This document shows positions 38,118 to 46,335 of a DNA stretch of 46,511 nt, in pieces (the stretch's first letter is position 1; each line of letters starts with the position of its first letter). This stretch comes from Thermoplasmata archaeon (lineage in GTDB: Archaea; Thermoplasmatota; Thermoplasmata; Thermoplasmatales; Thermoplasmataceae): the NCBI GenBank assembly GCA_021797055.1, contig JAKAAI010000005.1:1-46511 (forward strand). Reading direction: 5' to 3'. The notes beneath the pieces were generated by a model that was given only the letters and a program-made list of their open reading frames with translations, was not told the origin of the DNA and made no database searches. The translations under genes were made by a program, and so were the position numbers.

Positions 38118-38995
38118 TTGTATCCATAACTCTCCGGAATTGATTTTCTGATATCATCAATAAATCTTTCAAGATCCTTCAAGTCTTTAACTACCGTCGA
38201 TCTTTCAATGTATTCATGACCATTGAGGGAATAGACTCTTATGAACGCATTCTTTTCTTTATCACCAGAAATATAGACGGAAACAGGATCATTACAGGAG
38301 AGATGCATTTTTTCTAAAACCATCCTTTCCATGGACATAATTGTATGTGTATTGATGTCAGTTGTCTTCTTCAGAATTTTCGTCGTTTCGCTATTCTTTT
38401 TGGCTGTGGTCGCAATTATACCCTGATTTGCCGCAGGTGGAAATGCCGAAAGATCAAGATCAAAATATTTTCCTTTATACTGCATTCGTTCAATAGCTGC
38501 TTTAGCCACTATTACACCCGCATAATCCCCTTTCAGTACCCTGGATATCCTTGTATCAATGTTACCTCTTATGCTTGAAACCTTAAGATCTGTTCTGATA
38601 TTTTTTAATTCATATTCGCGCCTGACACTTGATGTTCCGATTACCTGTCCAGGTTCAATTTCACTCAGTGGATGTTCTGAAACTAGAACATCGGAAGCAT
38701 CCCATCTTTTCAGGACAGACGATATCTCAATGCTTTCCGGGAGAAATGTAGGTATATCTTTAGCGCTATGGACGGCGGCATCTATTTCTCCAGATAATAT
38801 TCTATCATTTAGTTCCGACACGAAAACTCCAACTGACTTCATTCTGCTTATCGGCGTTGTCCTGTCAATGTCACCCGCTGTTTCAATTGTTACTATTGTG
38901 CAATTTATACCGAAAGATGCCAGATGATCCTTCAACATATTTGCCTGAATTAAAGCAAGTTTGCTTCCTCTGCTTCCAATTCTAAGATTTATCAT
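38108..38995 (-). CDS. hemC: Porphobilinogen deaminase (hydroxymethylbilane synthase)
   Basis: Polymerises four porphobilinogens to hydroxymethylbilane. The 295-residue protein starts with the typical LRIGSRGSKLALIQAN, has HSAKDIPTFLP, IGTSSVRREYELK, SIRGNIDTRI and FPPAANQGIIA, all active-site segments. The dipyrromethane-cofactor cysteine is in HLSCNDPVSVYIS (about residue 232), a variant of the usual G-G-C-x-x-P context. The start overlaps the end of hemL by 14 bases and the stop overlaps hemD. Confidence 0.95.
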   Translation of the reverse strand: MINLRIGSRGSKLALIQANMLKDHLASFGINCTIVTIETAGDIDRTTPISRMKSVGVFVSELNDRILSGEIDAAVHSAKDIPTFLPESIEISSVLKRWDASDVLVSEHPLSEIEPGQVIGTSSVRREYELKNIRTDLKVSSIRGNIDTRISRVLKGDYAGVIVAKAAIERMQYKGKYFDLDLSAFPPAANQGIIATTAKKNSETTKILKKTTDINTHTIMSMERMVLEKMHLSCNDPVSVYISGDKEKNAFIRVYSLNGHEYIERSTVVKDLKDLERFIDDIRKSIPESYGYKWR

Positions 38996-40277
38996 TTTTC
39001 ACGAACATCTCCAGAACCTCTACGAATTTTTCAAGTTGTTCTTCCTTATGTACAAAGCTTACAAAATTTGTTTCAAATGTGCTTGGTGGAATATATAATT
39101 CATGGTTGAGAGCAAAATTAAAAAATCTGATAAATTTCCTAGAATCGACCTTTAGAACATCGGAATATTTTTCAACTTTTTCGGAGCCGAAGAAGATCTG
39201 GAACATAGAGCCATATGCATTAATGGTACCGGAATCATGCATCGAAAGAACATCTGATATATTCTTTGCCAGCTTATCCAGCTTTTTATTCAAGGATTGA
39301 TAATCGCATTTCTTTAATTCCATCAACGTATTAAAGCCGCCCATCATCGAAAGCCGGTTACCTGAAAATGTACCTGCAAGGTATGTCTTACCTTCAGGTG
39401 CTACAAGGTTCATAATATCATCCCTTCCACCAACTGCACCTATTGGGAGACCACCCCCAATAATTTTACCGAGTGTGGTGATATCAGGCCTGACACCAGC
39501 GATAGAACTATAACAGCCGAATTTGAATCTGAATCCAGTTATCACCTCATCAAATATCAGCAGAATATCGTTCTCGATCAACAGTTCCGCCAACTCTTTT
39601 AAAAATGCTTCTCCCGGCAGAATAACACCAGTGTTTCCCAGGACAGGTTCTATAATCACAGCTGCAATACCTTCTTTTTTATGTTCAGAGATGATTCGCC
39701 TGAAACTTTCTATATTGTTGTATTCTGCGATCATGACAGTTTTACCGACCTCTTCAGGTACACCAGGGGAAGAGGGTATGCCGTGCGTTAAGGCGCCACT
39801 ACCTGCTTTTATAAGTGCGTAATCGTGAGAACCATGAAAACCACCTTCTACCTTTATTACAATATTATTCCCTGTATATGATCTGGACAGTCTTATCGCA
39901 TGCATTGTTGCCTCGGTTCCGCTAGAGGTGAATCTTATCTTTTCAATAGCGGGAACATTCTCTATTATCATCTTACCGAGACTATTTTCAACCTTTGTGG
40001 GGGCACCAAAATTTATGCCGGTTTTGGATGCTTCAATTAATGCATCCTGCATAGAGGGATGGCTGTGTCCAAGGATGAGAGGTCCATAGGCAAGGCAGTA
40101 ATCAACATACCTTCTTCCGTCAACATCCCATATTTCAGATCCGCTTCCGCGTTCAATAAATCTTGGATATGGCTCATAATATCTGACCGGCGAGTTAACG
40201 CCTCCCGGAAAAATAGATCTGGCATCATTGTATAGATCGGAAGATTTTGGCATAGGTATGAAATTACCGTGATACAT
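38982..40277 (-). CDS. hemL: Glutamate-1-semialdehyde 2,1-aminomutase
   Basis: PLP enzyme making 5-aminolevulinate from glutamate-1-semialdehyde, the second step of the C5 pathway. The 431-residue protein shows PGGVNSPVRYYEPYPRFIERG, RFTSSGTEATMHAIRLSR, GGFHGSHDYALIKAGSG, DEVITGFRF and the PLP lysine in TTLGKIIGGGLPIGAVGGR (about residue 268). It is the first gene of hemLCD. The ATG at 40277 lies 24 bp from an AT box, i.e. leaderless. The partner glutamyl-tRNA reductase gene (hemA) is not in the window. Confidence 0.96.
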   Translation of the reverse strand: MYHGNFIPMPKSSDLYNDARSIFPGGVNSPVRYYEPYPRFIERGSGSEIWDVDGRRYVDYCLAYGPLILGHSHPSMQDALIEASKTGINFGAPTKVENSLGKMIIENVPAIEKIRFTSSGTEATMHAIRLSRSYTGNNIVIKVEGGFHGSHDYALIKAGSGALTHGIPSSPGVPEEVGKTVMIAEYNNIESFRRIISEHKKEGIAAVIIEPVLGNTGVILPGEAFLKELAELLIENDILLIFDEVITGFRFKFGCYSSIAGVRPDITTLGKIIGGGLPIGAVGGRDDIMNLVAPEGKTYLAGTFSGNRLSMMGGFNTLMELKKCDYQSLNKKLDKLAKNISDVLSMHDSGTINAYGSMFQIFFGSEKVEKYSDVLKVDSRKFIRFFNFALNHELYIPPSTFETNFVSFVHKEEQLEKFVEVLEMFVKNDKS

Positions 40278-40295
40278 TTAAGGTTTAAATGAGGT

Positions 40296-40306
40296 CTTAT
40301 TAAAAT
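40296..40306. promoter_or_regulatory. Shared AT box between hemL and taw2
   Basis: CTTATTAAAAT reads as a TATA-like box on both strands. It is centred 24 bp before the hemL ATG on the minus strand and about 47 bp before the taw2 ATG on the plus strand, predicting a leaderless hemL mRNA and a taw2 leader of about 20 bases that carries the AGGTGG Shine-Dalgarno. Confidence 0.45.
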
Positions 40307-40347
40307 TGAAAGCATGCCTGGGTTGAAATGACCAGGTGGTAACAGAA

Positions 40348-41343
40348 ATGCGTGCTGTTGTAATACAAAGGGATGGTGCCGATAAGGTTCTTAAAATATT
40401 ATTTTCACAAAAAATGATCGACAAAACACACAAAATTATATCTGATCCATCACACATATATGTGCCGCTTGTGGCAGACCAAACTCTTCCAGGTCTCGAA
40501 ATAGTTGATATGGATTTACCGGAAAGAAGAATCATTGAAAGCCCGATTAAGCCAATAATTCCCGAAATCATGAAACTTGGAATTCCAATAGGACAAATTC
40601 CACGAAGGTGGGTTAAACTTGGCGACTCTGCTATAATAAATTACACTGGGATCCATGGAACTGAAGTTGGGTCTCTTTTCTCCAGTGCTCTGAGGGTGAG
40701 TACTGTATATACGTTAACCGGCAGGATAGAAGGCAAGATGAGGAAACCCTCCCTCAAGATACTCTATGGTCTAGGTGGGGATATTACACATCTGGAAAAC
40801 GGAGTTTTTTTTACATTCGATCCTGCGAGAATCATGTTTTCTCCAGGGAATGTAAATGTCAGGACATCGATGAAAGGCATAGATGCTTCAGGGAAGACAG
40901 TATTCGATATGTTTGCGGGAATAGGTTACTTCTCAATACCTATAGCCAAATACGGTCATCCAGACATTATTTTTGCGTCTGAAATAAACCCAGTATCCTT
41001 CCACTATCTCAGAGAGAACATACAGAATAACAAGGTGCAGGATAAATTTAAGATCTATAATAAGGACTGCAGAGACGTTACATTAGATAGGAAGGCTGAC
41101 ATCATCATAATGGGTCATTTTGATTCACCCGATTATGTTGAACATGCTCTCTTGAATGTTAAAAACCATGGCAGGATAATAATGCACCATCTTGTTAAAA
41201 GAGAAAATCTCAAAAGTTATACAGAGAGCATATTGAAAATATTCAGTAAGTTCGGCGTAAATGGAAAGTTGCTTTCCAGCGAGAGAGTAAAGTCATATTC
41301 TCCAAATATATGGCATTATCAGACTACCATATGCATTTCTTGA
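40348..41343 (+). CDS. taw2: tRNA(Phe) wybutosine-type aminocarboxypropyltransferase Taw2
   Basis: Class I SAM-dependent enzyme of the Trm5/Taw2 group, 331 residues from ATG 40348. Motif I is DMFAGIGYFSIPIAK (about residue 192), where Tyr after AGIG is typical of Taw2/TYW2 (Trm5 usually has Pro); the acidic loop is ASEINPVSFHYLRENIQNN, and the IIIMGHFDSPDYVEHALL segment replaces the Trm5 NPP-type motif. This favours transfer of the aminocarboxypropyl group to 4-demethylwyosine at position 37 of tRNA(Phe). I prefer this ATG to GTG 40336 because AGGTGG (40334-40339) is then at correct spacing. Trm5 remains a less likely alternative. Confidence 0.82.
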   Translation: MRAVVIQRDGADKVLKILFSQKMIDKTHKIISDPSHIYVPLVADQTLPGLEIVDMDLPERRIIESPIKPIIPEIMKLGIPIGQIPRRWVKLGDSAIINYTGIHGTEVGSLFSSALRVSTVYTLTGRIEGKMRKPSLKILYGLGGDITHLENGVFFTFDPARIMFSPGNVNVRTSMKGIDASGKTVFDMFAGIGYFSIPIAKYGHPDIIFASEINPVSFHYLRENIQNNKVQDKFKIYNKDCRDVTLDRKADIIIMGHFDSPDYVEHALLNVKNHGRIIMHHLVKRENLKSYTESILKIFSKFGVNGKLLSSERVKSYSPNIWHYQTTICIS

Positions 41344-41375
41344 GAACCTTTAATTTCTTAACGGAGCCTGAAACT

Positions 41376-41384
41376 CTTTATATT
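41376..41384 (+). promoter_or_regulatory. TATA box of the prp operon
   Basis: CTTTATATT centred 25 bp before the ATG of prpD (41405): leaderless spacing. Confidence 0.6.
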
Positions 41385-41404
41385 CATTTCAGTGATTATA
41401 GGAC

Positions 41405-42730
41405 ATGGATTCTACTGTGCAGAGAATCTACGATTATTCAAAAAAAATATCCTCGATCAATAAAACCGAAATCAAAGACGAACTTAAAAAAAGAATTGTA
41501 GATTCATTCTTTGTTTCTTACGCAGCCAGGAATTCAGGTCCAGTTTCGATGTTATTGAATGCTCTATATCCTTCGGAAGGCAAATATAATTCCACAATTT
41601 ACTTTACAAATAAGAAAAGCGAGATATCTATTTCCACTATGTTAAACGGTTCTATGACAAGATATCTCGATTATAATGATACCTATCTTTCAAAGGAGGC
41701 TCTACACCCCTCTGATAATATTCCGCCTCTTGTTGCAGCTGCAGAGGCGCTTGAAGCAAATGGAAGTAAACTCCTGGACTCGCTGGCATTATCATATTCA
41801 GTAGTATGTGGGCTATCAGATGCAGTCTCGATCAGGGATCGGGGATGGGATCATGTTACTTACATATCATTATCAAGTTCTGCTGGACTGGCCTATCTTG
41901 CTGATCTTGACGAAACTTCATTTGAAAATTGTATAAGCCTCGCAATTAATAATAATATCAGCCTGAGACAGACCAGGGCCGGTGAATTAAGCATGTGGAA
42001 GGGACTCACTGCTTCCAACGCTGCAAGGAATTCAGTTTTTGCACTGGAACTGGCAATGACTGGTGTGACCGGTCCGTCAAATATATTTGACGGCGAATTT
42101 GGCTTCTTCAAACAGGTTTCTGGTGTATTTGATCTCTCACTGGACATTGAAAGAATCAAGAGGACAATGATAAAAAACTATCCGGTCGAATACCATGCTA
42201 TGAGTGCTGTAGAATCATGTTCAAGAATCAGAGGTAAGTTAGTCGGGAGTGTTAAAAAAATCCATGTGGACACATTTGCTGTGGCTGACAGAATTATAAT
42301 CAAAGATCCAGAAAAGAAGCGCCCGAAAACAAAAGAAACAGCGGATCACAGTATGCCTTATCTCATCGCATACACACTGCTTTATGGAGATCCAACCATG
42401 GATTCCTACAGTCAGAATTATCTGAATGATCCGTCAATAATTTCTCTCATAGATAAAATGGTTTTTGCTGTCACAAAAGACATAGATGAGAAATACCCAG
42501 AACATCTACCGTTCAGGATAAAAATAGAAACAGACAGAGGACCAGTGGAAGACTTTCTCCTAGATCCAAAGGGCTACTTTAGCAAGCCATTCTCCTGGGA
42601 TGATCTGCGTAATAAAGGTCTCAAATTAATGCCGGAAGATGATTGTAATAACATAATCAATGCAGTGAGAAGTATCGATAACAGGCAGATTCCTGAAATT
42701 ATGGAGATTCTTTCTGATGTCAATAATTAG
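41405..42730 (+). CDS. prpD: 2-methylcitrate dehydratase (MmgE/PrpD family)
   Basis: Dehydrates 2-methylcitrate to 2-methyl-cis-aconitate in the methylcitrate cycle for propionyl-CoA. The 441-residue protein belongs to the MmgE/PrpD family: LKKRIVDSFFVSYAA near the N-terminus, LNGSMTRYLDYNDTYLSKEALHPSDNIPPLVAAAEA with the conserved Asp-His region, RDRGWDHVTYISLSSSAG, and later DHSMPYLIAYTLLYG. MmgE/PrpD proteins have varied substrates, but the directly following prpB and prpC genes decide the role here. It is preceded by a TATA box at leaderless spacing, and its end overlaps prpB by 14 bases. Confidence 0.92.
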   Translation: MDSTVQRIYDYSKKISSINKTEIKDELKKRIVDSFFVSYAARNSGPVSMLLNALYPSEGKYNSTIYFTNKKSEISISTMLNGSMTRYLDYNDTYLSKEALHPSDNIPPLVAAAEALEANGSKLLDSLALSYSVVCGLSDAVSIRDRGWDHVTYISLSSSAGLAYLADLDETSFENCISLAINNNISLRQTRAGELSMWKGLTASNAARNSVFALELAMTGVTGPSNIFDGEFGFFKQVSGVFDLSLDIERIKRTMIKNYPVEYHAMSAVESCSRIRGKLVGSVKKIHVDTFAVADRIIIKDPEKKRPKTKETADHSMPYLIAYTLLYGDPTMDSYSQNYLNDPSIISLIDKMVFAVTKDIDEKYPEHLPFRIKIETDRGPVEDFLLDPKGYFSKPFSWDDLRNKGLKLMPEDDCNNIINAVRSIDNRQIPEIMEILSDVNN

Positions 42731-43601
42731 GGATAACCGCAACTTGGGTCCAGATGAACTGAAGAGGCAGCTTAAAAATGGTTTTATAACAGCTGCGGGG
42801 GTTTATAATGGAATTACAGGAATTCAGGCAGAAAGGGCTGGTTTTAAGACACTTTACCTCTCAGGATCTGGCGTTGCAGGTGTTATGGGCCTTCCAGATC
42901 TTTCATTTACAACACTTTCTGAACTGGCTGATGAGACGAGAAAGATAACAGCAGTTACGAAGAGTCCACTCATTGTTGACGCGGATACGGGATTCGGAGA
43001 GCCTCTGAACGTTTCAAGGACAGTCCGTGTTCTGGAGTCTGCAGGTGCGTCTGCTATTCACATCGAGGATCAGCAGTTGCCTAAGAAATGTGGTCATCTA
43101 TCTGGAAAGAAGCTAGTTGATGATGTTGAGATGATTCATAAATTAAAGGCTGCTGTGAAATCAAGGGTTAACAAATCATTCATTATCATCGCAAGAACCG
43201 ATGCGAGATCGGTAAATGGATTAGATGACGCTATTAGAAGAGCGAATCTCTATGCTGAAAACGGTGCCGACATGATATTTACGGAAGCCCTGGAAAGCAG
43301 AGATGAGTTTTTGAAATTCCGTCGTGAAATTAAAACGCCGCTGCTTGCAAATATGACGGAATTTGGACGCAGCCCCCTCCTTTCCGTGAAGGATCTGAAG
43401 GAAATCGGTTACAATGCCGTTATCTTTCCACTCACTGCATTCCGGAGTGCCCTCAGGAGTACTAAAATTGCCTACGAAAAGCTTCATTCAGATGGCACTC
43501 AGAAAGATATGTTGAATAATATGATGAGCCGTGAAGAATATTACGATCTTATTGGCTATTATGATTATGAGAGAGAGGACAAAGAAATATTCGGTGGATA
43601 A
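42717..43601 (+). CDS. prpB: 2-methylisocitrate lyase
   Basis: Cleaves 2-methylisocitrate to pyruvate and succinate; isocitrate-lyase/PEP-mutase superfamily. The 294-residue protein has GVYNGITGIQAERAGFKTLYLSGSGVAG, SPLIVDADTGFGEPLNVSRTV with the metal-binding Asp, IEDQQLPKKCGHLSGKKLV with the catalytic Cys in KKCGH, and IIARTDAR. Length fits PrpB rather than the longer isocitrate lyases. Its start lies inside the end of prpD, and prpC follows after 2 bp. Confidence 0.95.
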   Translation: MSIIRDNRNLGPDELKRQLKNGFITAAGVYNGITGIQAERAGFKTLYLSGSGVAGVMGLPDLSFTTLSELADETRKITAVTKSPLIVDADTGFGEPLNVSRTVRVLESAGASAIHIEDQQLPKKCGHLSGKKLVDDVEMIHKLKAAVKSRVNKSFIIIARTDARSVNGLDDAIRRANLYAENGADMIFTEALESRDEFLKFRREIKTPLLANMTEFGRSPLLSVKDLKEIGYNAVIFPLTAFRSALRSTKIAYEKLHSDGTQKDMLNNMMSREEYYDLIGYYDYEREDKEIFGG

Positions 43602-43603
43602 AT

Positions 43604-44668
43604 ATGAGCGAAATAGAAGTACCTAAAGGACTAACCGGTGTTGTAGTAGATTCGACCTCAATAGCGACAACAGATCCAGAAGGAAATCTTGTATACAGAG
43701 GATACAGGGCGGTAGACCTTGCGAGACGCAAATCTTTTGCTGAGATAGCATACCTCGTCGTCTATGGTGAATTACCTGACAGGCAATCATTATCTGACTT
43801 TGAAGAAAATTTGTCTTCAAAATCAAAACCCATTCCCGAACTAAGGAGGATAATTGAAATATTAAAGCAAAAGAACATAATGGTTTCTTTGAGGACACTT
43901 ACGTCTGCCCTTCAGGTGCATTCTGATAACGTTCTTGATATTCTTCTGACGATAGCTGCGCAGATCCCTGTGATGGCCTCGGATAGTTACAGAAATGCAA
44001 GCGGTCTTGATTATTTGAACCAGAATCATGACAAATTGTCTAAGAGAATGTATTATCTCTTCACAGGTAAAGACGATGATATAAAATCTAAAATGCTTGA
44101 AAAGATAATGATCATGTACATGGAGCATGAGTTCAATGCTTCTACTTTTGCATTGAGGGTTGCTGCTTCAACTGCAACTGATCCGGCATCCGCAATAAAT
44201 GCGGCCATTTCAACACTGAAAGGGCCACTTCACGGTGGTGCCAACGCAGAAATACTGTCCTATCTTCTTAAATTCAAAGATGAAGAAGATGGCATTTCAT
44301 TTGTTAAGAAAAAACTCGAAAAGAAGGAGTTAATAATGGGATTCGGACACAGGGTTTACAAAACAAAGGATCCGAGAGCACAATTCATCAAGGAAGAGCT
44401 CAGAAAAATTATTGGAAATACCGATAGATTCAGGATAGCCAGTGCAATAGAAGATTATCTTTGGGAAACTAAAAAGCTCCCAGCCAATCTCGATTATTAT
44501 GGTGCATTTTACCTGCATGAAATTGGCATAGTTGAGCCTTTGTACACGCCCCTCTTCGCATCTTCAAGGGTATTTGGATGGATTGCACACTATCTTGAAC
44601 AAACTGCGAACAACAAGCTGATAAGACCGCTTGCAAAATACGTTGGGCCAACAGGCAGAAAATTTTGA
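43604..44668 (+). CDS. prpC: 2-methylcitrate synthase / citrate synthase
   Basis: Condenses propionyl-CoA (or acetyl-CoA) with oxaloacetate. The 354-residue protein begins GLTGVVVDSTSIATTDPEGNLVYRGY and has the three catalytic elements of short citrate synthases: a His in EHEFNASTFALRVAASTATD (about residue 181), GPLHGGANAE with the second His, GFGHRVYKTKDPRA, and an Asp in NLDYYGAF. Methylcitrate rather than citrate activity is inferred from the operon with prpD and prpB; archaeal enzymes often accept both. GGTGG lies before the ATG. It is slightly shorter than most homologues but no element is missing. Confidence 0.93.
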   Translation: MSEIEVPKGLTGVVVDSTSIATTDPEGNLVYRGYRAVDLARRKSFAEIAYLVVYGELPDRQSLSDFEENLSSKSKPIPELRRIIEILKQKNIMVSLRTLTSALQVHSDNVLDILLTIAAQIPVMASDSYRNASGLDYLNQNHDKLSKRMYYLFTGKDDDIKSKMLEKIMIMYMEHEFNASTFALRVAASTATDPASAINAAISTLKGPLHGGANAEILSYLLKFKDEEDGISFVKKKLEKKELIMGFGHRVYKTKDPRAQFIKEELRKIIGNTDRFRIASAIEDYLWETKKLPANLDYYGAFYLHEIGIVEPLYTPLFASSRVFGWIAHYLEQTANNKLIRPLAKYVGPTGRKF

Positions 44669-44880
44669 TATTTGAACAATCCACTTAATATAAATAAATT
44701 CGAATACTGTAGGATAAAACTGAGTAGAAGAACTTCCTGAGGATTTAGCAGTGGATGCATGTTGACGTTACACTTCAAAAAGGACTGACCTTTTCTGTAT
44801 AAATTAGATAAAAATTGTTCATTCAAGTATAGAAATACGAACCACAAAATACGGTTTCTTAATGGTGATTTCGGAGAGCG
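44669..44880 (+). other. Intergenic region after prpC
   Basis: 212-bp AT-rich gap. A hairpin AAAAGG-ACTGA-CCTTTT at 44778-44794 may help end the prp transcript; the TATAAATTA just after it (about 44798-44806) could be the promoter of the next gene. No RNA gene or open frame is recognised. Confidence 0.4.
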
Positions 44881-45909
44881 TTGACAGAAAACGACTTCAA
44901 AGCTGAATCATCCACTTTTCCATCAACAGATCGTATCAAAATATTTTTAAACTCTATTTGCTACCACGCTTTAAATATGCAATCTGATTACACACAGGTT
45001 TACTTGGACTACTGCATTACATTGTCTACCAGACCAGCAACTAAACTTGCCCAGTACTCAGAGAAGTTTTCAGTCTCAGGCCATGTGGGCGCATTTGTGG
45101 AAAATGGATCTATCAACCTAATTTACTATTTTCCACTGAGGGTTTCTGAAACGAGGGAGGGGAGCATATTCCTGCAGGAGTTCAACGCAGACAAAAAGGG
45201 TGATATGTGGACGATAGAGAGAACTGTGGATGAGGGCACCCAAAAATTTGCCGATGCATGTTTAAAGATTATAAGAATGGAATCGTCCGTTCTTGACATT
45301 ATATTTCTGCAGAATGGTACTTTCTATGTCAACATAATCTTCAATCACTCTATTCTACAGCAAGTTTCAGATGTTATATTGAATGAAATTTCCCAACTAA
45401 ACGCAAAGATGGAGTATTTTGGGCAAAGAAAAGGTGCAAGTTCCACAATTGAATTGTTGAAAAATCTTATGCCGCTCAGTTATGTCATGTTAAGCGTCAA
45501 ACCGCCCGCTGAAATATCTCAGGAGATTAATAAACTACTTGGAAACAAATGGTTTAAAAGACTTAAGATGCCTCTATCGATCACTGACCTGTCCGGTTTT
45601 GTGGTGAAAGGCGATAGCCTGTCAGATCAAGAAGTGAGTGACCAAGTTCCGAATGAGCATGCATTTGAAACGGCATTTGCGACGAAAATTATAAAGGAAA
45701 TACTAAATGGGTGCATCAATGAAAGAATAGTTGCAACAGGTATAACTGAAATGATGAACAATGGTATTGTATCAATGGAATTTTATCTTCCAGAATTCAT
45801 GTTGAACCCGTTCATAAGCATAGTTTCAAAGGTTTCCAAATCAAATCCCAGCTGGAACCTGTCACTTTCGTCAGTTAATTTTGGAACAAAACCATCCTAT
45901 CCCCTGTGA
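44881..45909 (+). CDS. Unknown protein of 342 residues
   Basis: I do not recognise a family. The protein is soluble, alternating helices and strands, with few cysteines; two halves each contain a strand-rich stretch (SVSGHVGAFVENGSINLIYYFPL near residue 70 and RIVATGITEMMNNGIVSMEFYLPEF near residue 290), so an internal duplication or ligand-binding domain pair is possible. Start is uncertain: TTG 44881 is preceded by GGTGAT and GGAG, whereas ATG 44977 (310 residues) has an AT-rich stretch about 28 bp upstream and could be leaderless. The two starts differ by 32 residues. It stands alone between prpC and the convergent JAMM gene. Confidence 0.6.
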   Translation: MTENDFKAESSTFPSTDRIKIFLNSICYHALNMQSDYTQVYLDYCITLSTRPATKLAQYSEKFSVSGHVGAFVENGSINLIYYFPLRVSETREGSIFLQEFNADKKGDMWTIERTVDEGTQKFADACLKIIRMESSVLDIIFLQNGTFYVNIIFNHSILQQVSDVILNEISQLNAKMEYFGQRKGASSTIELLKNLMPLSYVMLSVKPPAEISQEINKLLGNKWFKRLKMPLSITDLSGFVVKGDSLSDQEVSDQVPNEHAFETAFATKIIKEILNGCINERIVATGITEMMNNGIVSMEFYLPEFMLNPFISIVSKVSKSNPSWNLSLSSVNFGTKPSYPL

Positions 45910-45971
45910 TTTCTGAATTTGAGTCATTTGCTGAGAAGATAATAGTGTTTCAATTAATCAGTGAAGAGCAA

Positions 45972-46322
45972 TTAAACACTCTGTTTTCCAAGAATCCGTA
46001 GATCAATCTTTTCAGATTTTCTGTTATAAGCGGAAAAATCAGTTAATCTATATGGATAACCAGTTATGATGTGTATCTGTCCAGTATTGGAGAACATGCT
46101 TATATCTGCGTCTGAAGGACGTGTATTTCCGGAAGGATGTGAGTGAACTGACCCAACAATCTGAAAATCTATAGGTCTATTATAAAGCATGAAACTGGTA
46201 TGCGTTTTTCCCTGTATGGTTCCTGGAAGCATGGCTATCTCGTAAATAACGCCATGTTCAGCTCTCAGGAAGGCACCAAATTCGTTGGGAAGCGATGATT
46301 TTGAAGCTTCCATAATCATCAT
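45972..46322 (-). CDS. JAMM/MPN+ domain metalloprotease
   Basis: Small zinc metalloprotease-type protein of 116 residues. The JAMM signature is complete: a Glu in NEFGAFLRAE near the N-terminus and HSHP-x6-S-x2-D in VHSHPSGNTRPSDADIS. Archaeal members (HvJAMM1-like) remove ubiquitin-like SAMP proteins; other members act in cysteine synthesis. I trim the frame to ATG 46322, because the longer frame (to 46412) lies inside the NAD kinase gene; ATGs at 46319 and 46313 are alternatives. It begins 13 bp after the NAD kinase stop, suggesting an operon. Confidence 0.85.
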   Translation of the reverse strand: MMIMEASKSSLPNEFGAFLRAEHGVIYEIAMLPGTIQGKTHTSFMLYNRPIDFQIVGSVHSHPSGNTRPSDADISMFSNTGQIHIITGYPYRLTDFSAYNRKSEKIDLRILGKQSV

Positions 46323-46335
46323 TAGTGTTCTTGCC

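Noticed and set aside
38559..38927. Plus-strand frame of 122 codons opposite hemC
   Set aside because: The opposite strand encodes the invariant HemC active-site segments; no promoter or homology sign supports the frame.
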